In this document: piece after piece, positions 17,179 through 25,747 of the stretch | How the letters are laid out: every line of letters starts with the position of its first letter | How positions within the stretch are numbered: position 1 is the stretch's first letter | Source of the DNA: Arcticibacter sp045629565 | GTDB taxonomy: Bacteria > Bacteroidota > Bacteroidia > Sphingobacteriales > Sphingobacteriaceae | Direction of reading: 5' to 3' | Length of the DNA stretch: 64,000 nucleotides | NCBI RefSeq assembly: GCF_045629565.1 | Contig: NZ_JAZQRL010000028.1 | Coordinates: 1 to 64,000, forward strand | Notes under the pieces: generated by a model | What the model was told of the DNA's origin: nothing | The model's input: the letters and a program-made list of their open reading frames with translations, nothing else | Databases searched by the model: none | Program-made: the position numbers and the translations under genes

Positions 17179-17753
17179 TGAGAACATTAGTATTTGCAAC
17201 CAATAACAAGCATAAGCTGGAAGAAGTTCAGGCACTGATTGGTAATAAATTCCAGCTCAAGACCCTTGAAGAGATTGGCTGCACGGATGACATCCCCGAA
17301 ACCGGTGATACTTTTCAAGATAACGCTTCGCAGAAGAGCCGGTATATATGGGATCGTTTCCAGATCGATTGCTTCTCGGATGATTCAGGTCTGGAGGTAA
17401 AGGCTTTGAACGGTGAGCCGGGAGTCTATTCTGCGCGCTATTCCGGCTCACGTGATCCGGAAGAAAACCTGCAGCTTGTAATGAGCAAAATGAAGGACGT
17501 GAGCGACCGCTCCGCCAGTTTTAAGTGTGTGATTTCCATTGTCCTTGATGGCAAGGAACATCTATTCGAAGGCTCTGTTGAAGGCGAAATCACAAATACC
17601 CGCTCAGGCTCTGCAGGTTTTGGCTATGACCCAATTTTTAAACCTCAGGGTTATGACGTTTCTTTCGCGGAGATGCCTGCTGAAGAGAAGAACCGAATCA
17701 GCCACAGAGCAAGGGCGGTTGAAAAACTTGTCGGGTTTCTGAATCAGCAGTAA
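17178..17753 (+). CDS. rdgB: XTP/dITP diphosphatase (RdgB/HAM1 family)
   Basis: This 191-residue enzyme hydrolyses non-canonical purine triphosphates (XTP, dITP) to monophosphates, keeping them out of DNA and RNA. Family motifs: FATNNKHKLEEV at the N-terminus, TFQDNASQKS, FSDDSGLEVKALNGEPGVYSAR, GYDPIF and a C-terminal SHRARAVEKL. The ATG at 17178 overlaps the previous stop as TAATG; an upstream in-frame ATG at 17154 would lie inside the previous gene and adds non-conserved residues. Confidence 0.95.
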   Translation: MRTLVFATNNKHKLEEVQALIGNKFQLKTLEEIGCTDDIPETGDTFQDNASQKSRYIWDRFQIDCFSDDSGLEVKALNGEPGVYSARYSGSRDPEENLQLVMSKMKDVSDRSASFKCVISIVLDGKEHLFEGSVEGEITNTRSGSAGFGYDPIFKPQGYDVSFAEMPAEEKNRISHRARAVEKLVGFLNQQ

Positions 17754-17759
17754 CCAGCG

Positions 17760-17790
17760 GTAAGTCCTGACACCTACGGTCAGGACTTAC
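17760..17790. terminator. Hairpin between convergent rdgB and OstA-like gene
   Basis: A 12-bp perfect stem, GTAAGTCCTGAC with GTCAGGACTTAC, encloses a 7-base loop. It lies right after rdgB and includes the stop codon of the minus-strand gene. There is no clear T run on either side, so termination efficiency is uncertain. Confidence 0.6.
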
Positions 17791-19817
17791 CTCCTGGTTA
17801 CTGCTTTGCTCGGCTGCTGAGGTTTTGAAGGCGTCTTCCCGGAAGCGGCTGGTGACTTTTGGGGCTGCAGCGCAGGAATAATCTCTTCTTTCGATTTTGG
17901 CCGGTCTTTGGGCTTCCAAATAAAGCCTTCGAGAATTTCCATATCCTTCGGCGCCTTCTCAATAGGATAGTATTTTCCTTCGGGCTTTCGTACCAGCACC
18001 ACGCGTTTCAGCTTACTGTCAGCAAATTCAAGCTTCATTCTGCTGCTCAGCGACCGGTTAAAACCTGTATATACGCTATCTTCGAGCGTATAATAGATAC
18101 TTTCGGCATTGCCATCCACGAACATACTTTCCAATTTACTATCCTTGAACAATCCCGTCAGCACTTTCCCCTTCACCTGGTTAAAGCGGCTCGAATCTCC
18201 TTCAGCACTCACAATAAGGCCGTTGTTCTGCAAAAGCATATTGTCTAACTTCTGATTTTTCATTTGCAGAAAAATCGTATCAGCAGTCAGCTGGGTTCCT
18301 TGTGTCCAAATGATCGGGTTGTTATAACACCTGATAATTGAATCTGCATAGCTATAAAAAGTAGAATCTGACCGGGATTGGAGATCTGATTTGAAGATCT
18401 TCACTTTGTGGTAAGCGTTAATAATCCTTGTCTTTACAGTATCCTGCGGATTGAAGGTCGCTTTTTTGCCTGTGGTATCTGCACTGGCACCCTGGGTCAG
18501 GCTGCCGCGACTTCCAGCAACTTTTTTTGACAAGCTATCTGTAGCTGGAGTAATACTGTCAGTTGCCAGTCGTGTTTCTGTAGTGTCCAACACGTTGGTG
18601 CTGTCAGTAACAGCCATGGACACACCTGCCGGTTGTGTATCTTCAAGTGGCCTTTCTGCTTTCGATGCTTGGTCCTGCTCTTTTTTTCTTTTCCTGTCCC
18701 TTTTGGAGACTTTTACTTCAGGTTCCTGTTTTGGCGGTGCCGGAGGAGGCGCCAATCTTTTAGGGATGGCGATTCCGCCGTCTTCAACAATCGCACCTTC
18801 CGGATCTTCTTCGATCTCCTCATCAGACTTAAGCTCTTCTGGATTTGCGGGAATCAGGTCCTTTTTATAAATCATCTTCGTCATCAGGGTATCAGCGGTC
18901 ATATAGATGGAATCTACAGAAGCGGAATCTTTTTCAACCTCCATAACGACATAAGCGTTTCGTGTAACCAGTGCACTTTCGTCGGCTCGCCTGTAAATGC
19001 CCTGATTACCTTTCAAGATAACCTTTTGAACGGTGTCAAGAAACGTGATGTTGTTAACAGCTTTGCCCATCCCTGCCTTTCCATCGTAAAACAGACTATC
19101 GCCCTTAAGCGATTTAGAACCCTCCGTATACAAGTTCTTTTTACCGAACCATGCCTGATCAGTCATGGTATTATATCGGCCGTTTTCTGTGTATAGCCGC
19201 GATGCTTTATTTGCGTTTTTACCATTAATGGTGGTAGGCCCATAAAAGTAAGCAACCTTCGAGTTAGTGTTGTACTTAAGCGTATCGGTGTTTATAAGGG
19301 CATCGGGGGTATTAACAACTACATCAAAGCGAAAATAAGCATCATTGGTAGAAGCAAAGTAGTAGCCGTTCTTACTTGTGAGAATATCTTTTCCATTCTC
19401 TATCTTACCTCCGCCGATATAGGTACCAATTCTATTTGCCATCTTGTACGTCAAATGATTAGTGGTCAGAACCGACGTTTTATCAACCATGCGGACGTTG
19501 TTGGTCAGGATGGCCGTCCTCGTGTTCCCGTCATAGTTCAACAGATCTGAATAAATTACAGTCCCATCCGGCTGTGTAATAACCACATGCCCAAACGCGT
19601 CGAAAGCATTACCTGCCTGGTTGTAGTCGGAACTGTCGGCTCGAAGGGTAGAACCCTCCTGGACAAACACCGGATTGATAACTCTGAAAAATTGGACCCC
19701 GTTTCTCTCAACTCCTTTAATTTCGGTAGAACTGGTTAACTGGACCTGGCTTCTCTTCTGTGCTGAAACATGACAAACACATAAAAGAGCGATAAAAAGA
19801 AAAAGCAGTTTTCTCAC
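17787..19817 (-). CDS. OstA/LptA-like periplasmic protein
   Basis: This 676-residue protein starts with a signal peptide (RKLLFLFIALLCVCHVSAQ). Repeated OstA/LptA-type beta-jellyroll motifs follow: LRADSSDYNQAGNAFDAFGHVVI, LNYDGNTRTAILTNNVRMVDK, LTADTIFLQMKNQKLDNMLLQ. LptA-like folds carry LPS across the periplasm; in Bacteroidota these long two-part proteins are annotated OstA-like. A central linker (about 350-460) is acidic then Pro/Lys-rich, and the C-terminus is Pro/Lys/Gln-rich. The start is GTG at 19817; a TAnnTTTG box places transcription start on that very codon. Function in LPS transport is inferred from fold. Confidence 0.82.
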   Translation of the reverse strand: MRKLLFLFIALLCVCHVSAQKRSQVQLTSSTEIKGVERNGVQFFRVINPVFVQEGSTLRADSSDYNQAGNAFDAFGHVVITQPDGTVIYSDLLNYDGNTRTAILTNNVRMVDKTSVLTTNHLTYKMANRIGTYIGGGKIENGKDILTSKNGYYFASTNDAYFRFDVVVNTPDALINTDTLKYNTNSKVAYFYGPTTINGKNANKASRLYTENGRYNTMTDQAWFGKKNLYTEGSKSLKGDSLFYDGKAGMGKAVNNITFLDTVQKVILKGNQGIYRRADESALVTRNAYVVMEVEKDSASVDSIYMTADTLMTKMIYKKDLIPANPEELKSDEEIEEDPEGAIVEDGGIAIPKRLAPPPAPPKQEPEVKVSKRDRKRKKEQDQASKAERPLEDTQPAGVSMAVTDSTNVLDTTETRLATDSITPATDSLSKKVAGSRGSLTQGASADTTGKKATFNPQDTVKTRIINAYHKVKIFKSDLQSRSDSTFYSYADSIIRCYNNPIIWTQGTQLTADTIFLQMKNQKLDNMLLQNNGLIVSAEGDSSRFNQVKGKVLTGLFKDSKLESMFVDGNAESIYYTLEDSVYTGFNRSLSSRMKLEFADSKLKRVVLVRKPEGKYYPIEKAPKDMEILEGFIWKPKDRPKSKEEIIPALQPQKSPAASGKTPSKPQQPSKAVTRR

Positions 19818-19821
19818 AATA

Positions 19822-19829
19822 CAAAATTA
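19822..19829 (-). promoter_or_regulatory. OstA-like gene promoter -7 box, leaderless start
   Basis: On the minus strand this reads TAATTTTG, five bases before the GTG start at 19817. Confidence 0.55.
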
Positions 19830-19888
19830 GTTTTTTTGAGCATGTAATTTGTATGTATGTCGTCAGCATTATTTACAGTTTATTTAAA

Positions 19889-19896
19889 TAGTTTTG
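19889..19896 (+). promoter_or_regulatory. tilS promoter -7 box, leaderless start
   Basis: TAGTTTTG matches TAnnTTTG and ends four bases before the ATG at 19900. Confidence 0.55.
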
Positions 19897-19899
19897 ACC

Positions 19900-21237
19900 A
19901 TGCTTCCAACAGATAGGTTTCTTTCATACATCTCGCAGCACAATTTGTTCGGTCATGCCGACCGGCTGCTGCTTGGTGTCAGCGGAGGAAAAGACTCTGT
20001 ACTGTTGGCACACCTCCTTTACGCTTCAGGATACCAGTTTGGTATAGCGCACTGTAATTTTTGCCTTCGGGATGAGGAATCTAACGGAGATGAGGTTTTT
20101 ACCAGGGAGCTGGCCTCACAGCTTAACGTACCCTTCCATTCAATCAGGTTTGATACTCCTGCGTATGCATCATCGAATCAGATTTCGATACAGATGGCGG
20201 CAAGAGAATTACGATACGCCTGGTTTGAGCAAGTCAGACAAGAACATGGCTACCACTATATAGCTGTTGCTCAGCACAAAAGTGATGCTACCGAAACCAT
20301 ACTGCTCAACCTCATCAGAGGAACGGGCATCGCAGGCCTTCATGGAATACTGCCAAGAAGGGATAGAATCCTGAGGCCTCTCCTCTTTCTGACCGCAGAG
20401 GAGATTGATGCTATTGTTTCAAACAGCAGCATTTCCTACCGAGAGGACAGCTCAAATGCTTCTATCAAGTACGCCAGAAACAAGATTCGGCATGAGGTGA
20501 TTCCTAAGATGAAGCAGCTCAATGAAGACCTTGACCTCACATTCGAAGAAAACAGCCGGCGCTTCCTGCAGGTTGAGATATTTTTAAATCAGGAAGTTGA
20601 GAAGTTGAGGAACAAATTCTTTCATCATACAAGCGTAGATACGATTGAAATCGACGTTGATCTGCTGGCAGATCTAAATCCGCGGGATTTATTACTTTAC
20701 GAATTGTTGAAGCCATATCAATTCAATGAAACTACGATCCAGGATCTGGTGAGCGTATGGCGCACGCAATCAGGTAAAATTTTTGAATCTAAGAGCCATG
20801 TTTTGCTGCTGGACAGAAGCACATTGATCTTAAAGAAACGTTCAAGTGCTGAAAGCCCTGAAATCGCCATCTTGAAGGACACGAAAAATTTTGAATGGAA
20901 CGGCATGAAGTATACTATCAGCCGTGTCACTCCTGAAGAACTGCGTTTCTCAGGAGACGGTAAAATTGCATATTTGAACGCTGACTTGTTACAATTCCCC
21001 CTTAATTTGCGTCTATGGAATAAAGGTGATTATTTTCACCCCCTGGGAATGACAGGGAAGAAAAACATCAGCGATTTCTTTATCGGTCAGAAGCTAAACC
21101 GCTTTGGAAAAGCCGAGATCGGAATACTGGAAAACGGGAATGGTGATATCTTATGGGTGGTCGGTTACAGATCCGACAACCGGTACAGGGTAACCAGTGA
21201 TACGCAAAATATTTTCATTATTGAAACATCCGAATAA
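19900..21237 (+). CDS. tilS: tRNA(Ile)-lysidine synthetase
   Basis: TilS (445 residues) modifies C34 of the CAU-anticodon tRNA-Ile to lysidine so that it reads AUA. The N-terminal PP-loop SGGKDS (residues 28-33) binds ATP, followed by GIAHCNFCLR and VAQHKSDATETILLNLIRGTG, characteristic of TilS. The C-terminal domain (LRLWNKGDYFHPLGMTGKKNISDFF) binds tRNA. A TTG two codons upstream is in frame, but the ATG at 19900 is more likely. One base separates it from the next gene, so the two are probably co-transcribed. Confidence 0.95.
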   Translation: MLPTDRFLSYISQHNLFGHADRLLLGVSGGKDSVLLAHLLYASGYQFGIAHCNFCLRDEESNGDEVFTRELASQLNVPFHSIRFDTPAYASSNQISIQMAARELRYAWFEQVRQEHGYHYIAVAQHKSDATETILLNLIRGTGIAGLHGILPRRDRILRPLLFLTAEEIDAIVSNSSISYREDSSNASIKYARNKIRHEVIPKMKQLNEDLDLTFEENSRRFLQVEIFLNQEVEKLRNKFFHHTSVDTIEIDVDLLADLNPRDLLLYELLKPYQFNETTIQDLVSVWRTQSGKIFESKSHVLLLDRSTLILKKRSSAESPEIAILKDTKNFEWNGMKYTISRVTPEELRFSGDGKIAYLNADLLQFPLNLRLWNKGDYFHPLGMTGKKNISDFFIGQKLNRFGKAEIGILENGNGDILWVVGYRSDNRYRVTSDTQNIFIIETSE

Positions 21238-21238
21238 C

Positions 21239-21724
21239 ATGACAGATCAAGTAACCTTTACAGAAAAACAGTATCTGGGCAGGGACTATAACCGTATCAG
21301 CGTTCGGCTCACAATGGCTCTTTTCTGTTTTGGCGCCTACTTTCTGAGCTCTAACAAGGAAAGAACGGCCGAAGTGCTCGTCCTCGTCGGCATCGGTATC
21401 TTAGTTGGTTCTGTCGTCATGCTGTTTATGGTTCATTTCCGCACCACAGTGAGGAATAAGAGTATAATCATTGACGGACTTTGGACAACCAGGCTGGTAA
21501 AGATTGATTTGAATAGCATTGTAAAAGTTGAACGCACGAAGTACAGCCCCTATCTCATAAACAACCCGGTATATAATTTGCATACCAATGGAAAGATAAA
21601 ATTCTATGCCGGAGGAAAAGAAGCTTTAAAGCTAACTGACCGCGACGGATTGGAATATATTATCGGAACACAATGCCCGGACGAGTTTGAACAGGCCCTG
21701 GGTAAAGAGATGAACAATTATTAG
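21239..21724 (+). CDS. Small membrane protein with PH-like C-terminal part
   Basis: This 161-residue protein has two membrane helices (about residues 25-42 and 47-68: LTMALFCFGAYFLSS and VLVLVGIGILVGSVVMLFMV). The hydrophilic rest (TTVRNKSIIIDGLWTTRLVKID and GGKEALKLTDRDGLEYIIGTQ) looks like the PH-type YcxB/bPH fold seen in small Bacteroidota membrane proteins. Function is unknown. The ATG at 21239 begins one base after the tilS stop; an upstream in-frame start at 21197 would overlap tilS. Confidence 0.75.
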   Translation: MTDQVTFTEKQYLGRDYNRISVRLTMALFCFGAYFLSSNKERTAEVLVLVGIGILVGSVVMLFMVHFRTTVRNKSIIIDGLWTTRLVKIDLNSIVKVERTKYSPYLINNPVYNLHTNGKIKFYAGGKEALKLTDRDGLEYIIGTQCPDEFEQALGKEMNNY

Positions 21725-21767
21725 CAGGATCTGAAGGTGAAAAACCCTCAGACCCTTACTATTTTTA

Positions 21768-22730
21768 TCACATTTTCAGACCGATTTCTCTCAAACGCTC
21801 ATCGAGATATTCGCCTGCAGTCATATCACTATATGCCTTCGGACAATCGTTGCTAATACAAATATCCAAACAAGTCAGGTCCATATCCAGCTTCGGATGC
21901 AGGAAGAAAGGAACAGAGTATCTTGACGATTTCATTAACTCCCTTGGTGGATTTACGACACGGTGAGTAGTAGACTTAAGTTTATTATTTGTCAAACGCT
22001 GGAGCATATCCCCTACATTAACGACAATATCTTCTACTTGCGCTTTCACTGGATACCAAGTTCCTGTGCGAGTCAACACCTCAAGACCATCCGCACTGGC
22101 ACCGATCAGTAAGGTAATCAGATTGATATCTTCATGAGCACCTGCCCGCACAGCGTTAGGAGCCAAAGCATCGGGATCAAGAATCGGGAAATAATGGATT
22201 CCGCGCAATATGGAGTTGCCATTATGCACTTTAGGCTCAAAATAATTTTCATCCAGACCCATATATACTGAAATGGCTTTCAGCAAGTGCCTTCCTGCCA
22301 CTTCCAGCCGTTCGTAAACCTCACGCGTAACTTCATTAAAACGTGGCAATTCTTCTACCAGAATATTGTCAGGATACTGCGCTTTTACCGGATCACCGTC
22401 AGTTACAGTTTGCCCCCTCTGCCAGAACTCCTTCAGATCCGCCACTGGCGCACCCTTTGCTTTTTCCTTTCCTTTACTAGTATACCCCCTCTGTCCTGCC
22501 AGCTCCGGCTCTTCATACTTGCTCTTCACTTCCTCCGGAAGCTCAAAAAACTTTTTAATTTCCACGTAGAGCTCATTCATCAGTTCCTGCGTCATTCCGT
22601 GATTCGCGATCGTGACAAATCCAGTTTCCGTAAAAGCCTTGCCTATGTTTTCTGCAAACTGCTTCTTCTGCTCAGCAGATCCGCTCACATAGTGGTTCAG
22701 GTCCAGTCGTGGAATATTTATCTCAGCCAT
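21768..22730 (-). CDS. 2-oxoglutarate-Fe(II) oxygenase, isopenicillin N synthase family
   Basis: This 320-residue member of the plant-type 2OG/Fe(II) dioxygenase family has the N-terminal DIOX_N region (IPRLDLNHYVSG, FTETGFVTIANHG). The double-stranded beta-helix core carries iron ligands His199 and Asp201 (AHEDINLITLL) and His256 (STTHRVVNPP), and the co-substrate-binding Arg270-x-Ser272 (SSRYSVPFFLHP). The active site is complete. Substrate unknown; bacterial relatives are often annotated isopenicillin N synthase-like without making penicillin. It diverges from the sulfite-reductase gene. Confidence 0.9.
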   Translation of the reverse strand: MAEINIPRLDLNHYVSGSAEQKKQFAENIGKAFTETGFVTIANHGMTQELMNELYVEIKKFFELPEEVKSKYEEPELAGQRGYTSKGKEKAKGAPVADLKEFWQRGQTVTDGDPVKAQYPDNILVEELPRFNEVTREVYERLEVAGRHLLKAISVYMGLDENYFEPKVHNGNSILRGIHYFPILDPDALAPNAVRAGAHEDINLITLLIGASADGLEVLTRTGTWYPVKAQVEDIVVNVGDMLQRLTNNKLKSTTHRVVNPPRELMKSSRYSVPFFLHPKLDMDLTCLDICISNDCPKAYSDMTAGEYLDERLREIGLKM

Positions 22731-22753
22731 TTTCTGTTTGTTTTGTTGATGCT

Positions 22754-22761
22754 CAAAGATA
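22754..22761 (-). promoter_or_regulatory. Promoter -7 box of the 2OG oxygenase gene
   Basis: On the minus strand this reads TATCTTTG, 24 bases before the ATG at 22730. No good TTG box lies at the usual distance. Confidence 0.5.
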
Positions 22762-22856
22762 AAGAAATTGAGGAGGCAAACACCGACACTGAGAACGCCC
22801 TTCAGTCATATACGGATCAGGTTTTAGAAATATTTCTGATAGTGCGTCATTATTGC

Positions 22857-22864
22857 TATTTTTG
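22857..22864 (+). promoter_or_regulatory. Promoter -7 box of the sulfite/nitrite reductase unit
   Basis: TATTTTTG matches TAnnTTTG. Expected start is near 22869, giving a 20-base leader before the ATG at 22889. Confidence 0.6.
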
Positions 22865-22888
22865 ATAATCATATCAACTCTATAGAGA

Positions 22889-24982
22889 ATGCAAGGTTTC
22901 AGAACAGAGCTAGAGAATCCGCTGGTACAGAAAGACATAATTGAACTTGAGAAAAAGATCCGACTGTTCAGAGAGGGACAAATTCATGAAGAGAAGTTCC
23001 GTAGTCTGAGGTTGGCAAGAGGCGTTTACGGCCAGAGGCAGCCTGGTGTACAGATGATCAGGATCAAGCTTCCTTACGGAAGAATGACCGTTCAGCAGCT
23101 ATATCGAATCTCCGATGTATCAGACAATTATGCTACCGGCAACTTACATATTACTACCCGACAGGACATCCAGCTGCATTACGTGAGCTTGGAACGCACA
23201 CCTGAGTTATGGGCTGAGCTTGAAAAAGATTCAGTAACCTTACGCGAAGCCTGTGGAAATACGGTGAGAAATGTAACCGGATCGGCAATGGCGGGCGTGG
23301 ATCCTGATGAGCCGTTCGATGTAACTCCTTACGCTCATGCTACGTTTGAGTATTTCCTGCGCAATCCGATCTGTCAGGATATGGGAAGGAAATTCAAGAT
23401 GGCCTTTTCTTCTTCGGAGAAAGACTCCGCGTTTGCTTTTATGCATGATATTGGTTTCGTCCCGAAAGTAAGATTCGAAAACGGCGAAGAAGTCAGAGGC
23501 TTCAAAGTCGTACTTGGCGGCGGACTTGGTTCACAGCCTCATATCGCCGAAGATGTTACAGACTTCATGCATGAAGATTTGATAATTCCTTTTGCCGAAT
23601 CGGTTATCCGAATCTTTGATCGCTATGGAGAGCGTGCAAAAAGAAACAAGGCACGCTTGAAGTATCTTATTCAGGACATTGGAAAAGATACATTTCTTGA
23701 GCTTGCAGAGAATGAACGTCTCGCTCTAAAAAATAAAACTTACAAAATCGATCGCCACATTGCGTTTGCGGAACCCGAGGGCAATATATTGCCAGTTCCT
23801 GAAATCAGCGATCCGGCTAAGTATGAGAGATGGCTTAAAACCAACATCTTTGAGCAGAAACAAAAAGGCTTTGTTAGCATTGGTATCCGTGTTCAGAACG
23901 GAGACATCAAAACACCTGTTGCCAGAAAGTTTGCTCAACTCGTACTCGAAGCTGCAGGTGACGATATCCGCCTTACCAATTCACAGGGCATCATGTTACG
24001 CTTTGTGAAAACTGAAAATCTTCCCTACGTATTTCAAAAGCTGAATGAACTGGGTTTAGCAGAACCTGGGTTTGAAAGCGTTATCGACATCACATCTTGC
24101 CCGGGCACCGACACTTGTAACCTCGGAATTTCAAATAGCACAGGCATCACACGTGAACTGGAGAGAGTCATTGCTGCTGAGTATCCCGAGCTTATATACA
24201 ATAGAGACATTACCATAAAAATCAGTGGATGCATCAATGCTTGCGGACAGCATGCAATGGCCGCCATAGGATTCCATGGCTCCAGTATGAAAATCGGAAA
24301 AATGGTAGCCCCTGCGCTTCAGGTACTGCTTGGAGGCGGACCAACCGGTGATGGAACTGGTGTTGCATCGGAGAAGATCGTGAAGGTACCGAGTAAACGC
24401 GGACCGCAAATTCTGCGCACGCTTCTTGATGACTATTTCGATAATCGCCTCGACGGAGAATTGTACAACGCCTACTATACCCGTCAGGGAAAGATCTATT
24501 TTTATGACCTATTGAATCCTATCGCTAAATCAGAAGATATCACTCCCGACGACTTTATCGATTGGGAACATACTGAAGCATACAAACCAGCTATCGGGAT
24601 CGGTGAATGTGCCAGCGTCATGATTGACCTTGTTGCGACCTTGCTTTTCGAAGCTGAAGAGCGTATTGACTGGTCGAGAGAAGCATTAGAAGCAGGAGAA
24701 TACGCTGATTCAATTTATCACTCTTACACCGGGTTTGTAAATTCAGCAAAAGCTCTTTTGGTTTCTGAAGGATTAAAAACAAATACTCAGGCTGGAATTA
24801 TTCGTGACTTTGATTCTGCATTTGTAGAAACAAAGAAGGTTGCTCTTCCTACAAGCTTTCATGATCTGGTATATCAGATGAACCAACAGGAGCCGACTAA
24901 GGAATTCGCCACCTACTATTTTCAGCAATCTGAATTATTCAACCTGCAATTGAAAGACTACAGAAATCTTCAATTAGCATAA
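22889..24982 (+). CDS. Siroheme nitrite/sulfite reductase (ferredoxin type)
   Basis: This 697-residue enzyme carries out six-electron reduction of sulfite to sulfide or nitrite to ammonia using siroheme and a 4Fe-4S cluster. The cluster ligands are clear: Cys404 and Cys410 (SCPGTDTCNLG) and Cys448 and Cys452 (SGCINACGQH). Two ferredoxin-like half domains (ITTRQDIQLHYVS and TNSQGIMLRF) bracket two siroheme-binding domains. A C-terminal extension of about 110 helical residues (from about 590) is additional to the basic fold and HEPN-like in appearance. Sulfite is the likelier substrate given the siroheme synthase and Rrf2 regulator directly behind it, but nitrite cannot be excluded. The next gene follows after one base. 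Confidence 0.9.
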   Translation: MQGFRTELENPLVQKDIIELEKKIRLFREGQIHEEKFRSLRLARGVYGQRQPGVQMIRIKLPYGRMTVQQLYRISDVSDNYATGNLHITTRQDIQLHYVSLERTPELWAELEKDSVTLREACGNTVRNVTGSAMAGVDPDEPFDVTPYAHATFEYFLRNPICQDMGRKFKMAFSSSEKDSAFAFMHDIGFVPKVRFENGEEVRGFKVVLGGGLGSQPHIAEDVTDFMHEDLIIPFAESVIRIFDRYGERAKRNKARLKYLIQDIGKDTFLELAENERLALKNKTYKIDRHIAFAEPEGNILPVPEISDPAKYERWLKTNIFEQKQKGFVSIGIRVQNGDIKTPVARKFAQLVLEAAGDDIRLTNSQGIMLRFVKTENLPYVFQKLNELGLAEPGFESVIDITSCPGTDTCNLGISNSTGITRELERVIAAEYPELIYNRDITIKISGCINACGQHAMAAIGFHGSSMKIGKMVAPALQVLLGGGPTGDGTGVASEKIVKVPSKRGPQILRTLLDDYFDNRLDGELYNAYYTRQGKIYFYDLLNPIAKSEDITPDDFIDWEHTEAYKPAIGIGECASVMIDLVATLLFEAEERIDWSREALEAGEYADSIYHSYTGFVNSAKALLVSEGLKTNTQAGIIRDFDSAFVETKKVALPTSFHDLVYQMNQQEPTKEFATYYFQQSELFNLQLKDYRNLQLA

Positions 24983-24983
24983 G

Positions 24984-25676
24984 ATGACTGATCTGCAGGC
25001 AACGAATCCGTTGTTTCCTATATTCGTAAAGCTACATAACCTCAACCTCCTTCTGGTGGGCGGCGGTTATGTAGCTCTCGAAAAACTTGGCGCCCTACTG
25101 GCTAATAGTCCGCAGGCTAATATTAAACTAGTGGCACAGGAGATTAGCGCCGATGTGCTGAATATCCTCCAGCTTCACAACATTCCTTATACAGAACGCG
25201 CGTTCGAACCAGGTGATCTTAATGGTATGGATCTCGCGATTGTCGCTATAAACGACAGCGACATCAGCTCCCGCATTGCCTCAATCTGCAAAGAGAAAAG
25301 GGTATTAACTAATGTTGCAGATAAACCCGATCTGTGCGACTTCTACCTTGGCTCGATCGTACAAAAAGGCAACCTGAAGATCGCTATATCCACCAACGGC
25401 AAATCTCCCACCATTGCCAAGCGTATCAAAGAAGTACTGAACGAGACCATACCTGATGAAATGGACGATCTGCTGAACAATATGCAGCGCATCAGAGACG
25501 GCCTGAAAGGCGACTTCAATGATAAAGTAAAACGCCTTAACGATATAACCAGTGTCATGTCTGTTAAGAGGAAAAAGACGTCTGCATTCAGGAAACTAAT
25601 CTATTTGCTATCCTTCATTATTGCAATCGCCTTTCTGATACTTGCCGGCTATTATATCCTTTTAGCGGTTTCATAA
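24984..25676 (+). CDS. Siroheme synthase N-terminal type (precorrin-2 dehydrogenase/sirohydrochlorin ferrochelatase)
   Basis: The protein (230 residues) oxidises precorrin-2 with NAD and may insert iron to make siroheme (CysG N-terminal/Met8p family). The Rossmann motif LLLVGGGYVALEKL and the region TNVADKPDLCDFYLGSIVQKGNLKIAISTNGKSPTIAKRIKE are diagnostic. A single C-terminal membrane helix (LIYLLSFIIAIAFLILAGYYILL) is an added anchor. The methyltransferase half of CysG is absent and must be encoded elsewhere. Adjacent to the siroheme-dependent reductase, it supplies that enzyme's cofactor. Confidence 0.92.
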   Translation: MTDLQATNPLFPIFVKLHNLNLLLVGGGYVALEKLGALLANSPQANIKLVAQEISADVLNILQLHNIPYTERAFEPGDLNGMDLAIVAINDSDISSRIASICKEKRVLTNVADKPDLCDFYLGSIVQKGNLKIAISTNGKSPTIAKRIKEVLNETIPDEMDDLLNNMQRIRDGLKGDFNDKVKRLNDITSVMSVKRKKTSAFRKLIYLLSFIIAIAFLILAGYYILLAVS

Positions 25677-25705
25677 TATATATACAGCTTTCTGCGTTGC
25701 TAATA

Positions 25706-25747
25706 TTTATATAGTATCTTTGCTATTGACTTTATATACTATTTGCT
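25706..25747 (+). promoter_or_regulatory. Promoter and likely operator of the Rrf2 gene
   Basis: TATCTTTG at 25715-25722 matches TAnnTTTG. The segment carries a near-repeat: TTTATATAGTATCTTTGCT (25706-25724) and TTTATATACTATTTGCT (25731-25747). It also contains a dyad, ATAGTAT (25711-25717) with ATACTAT (25736-25742). One arm overlaps the -7 box and the other sits just before the start codon, as expected for autorepression. Confidence 0.55.
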
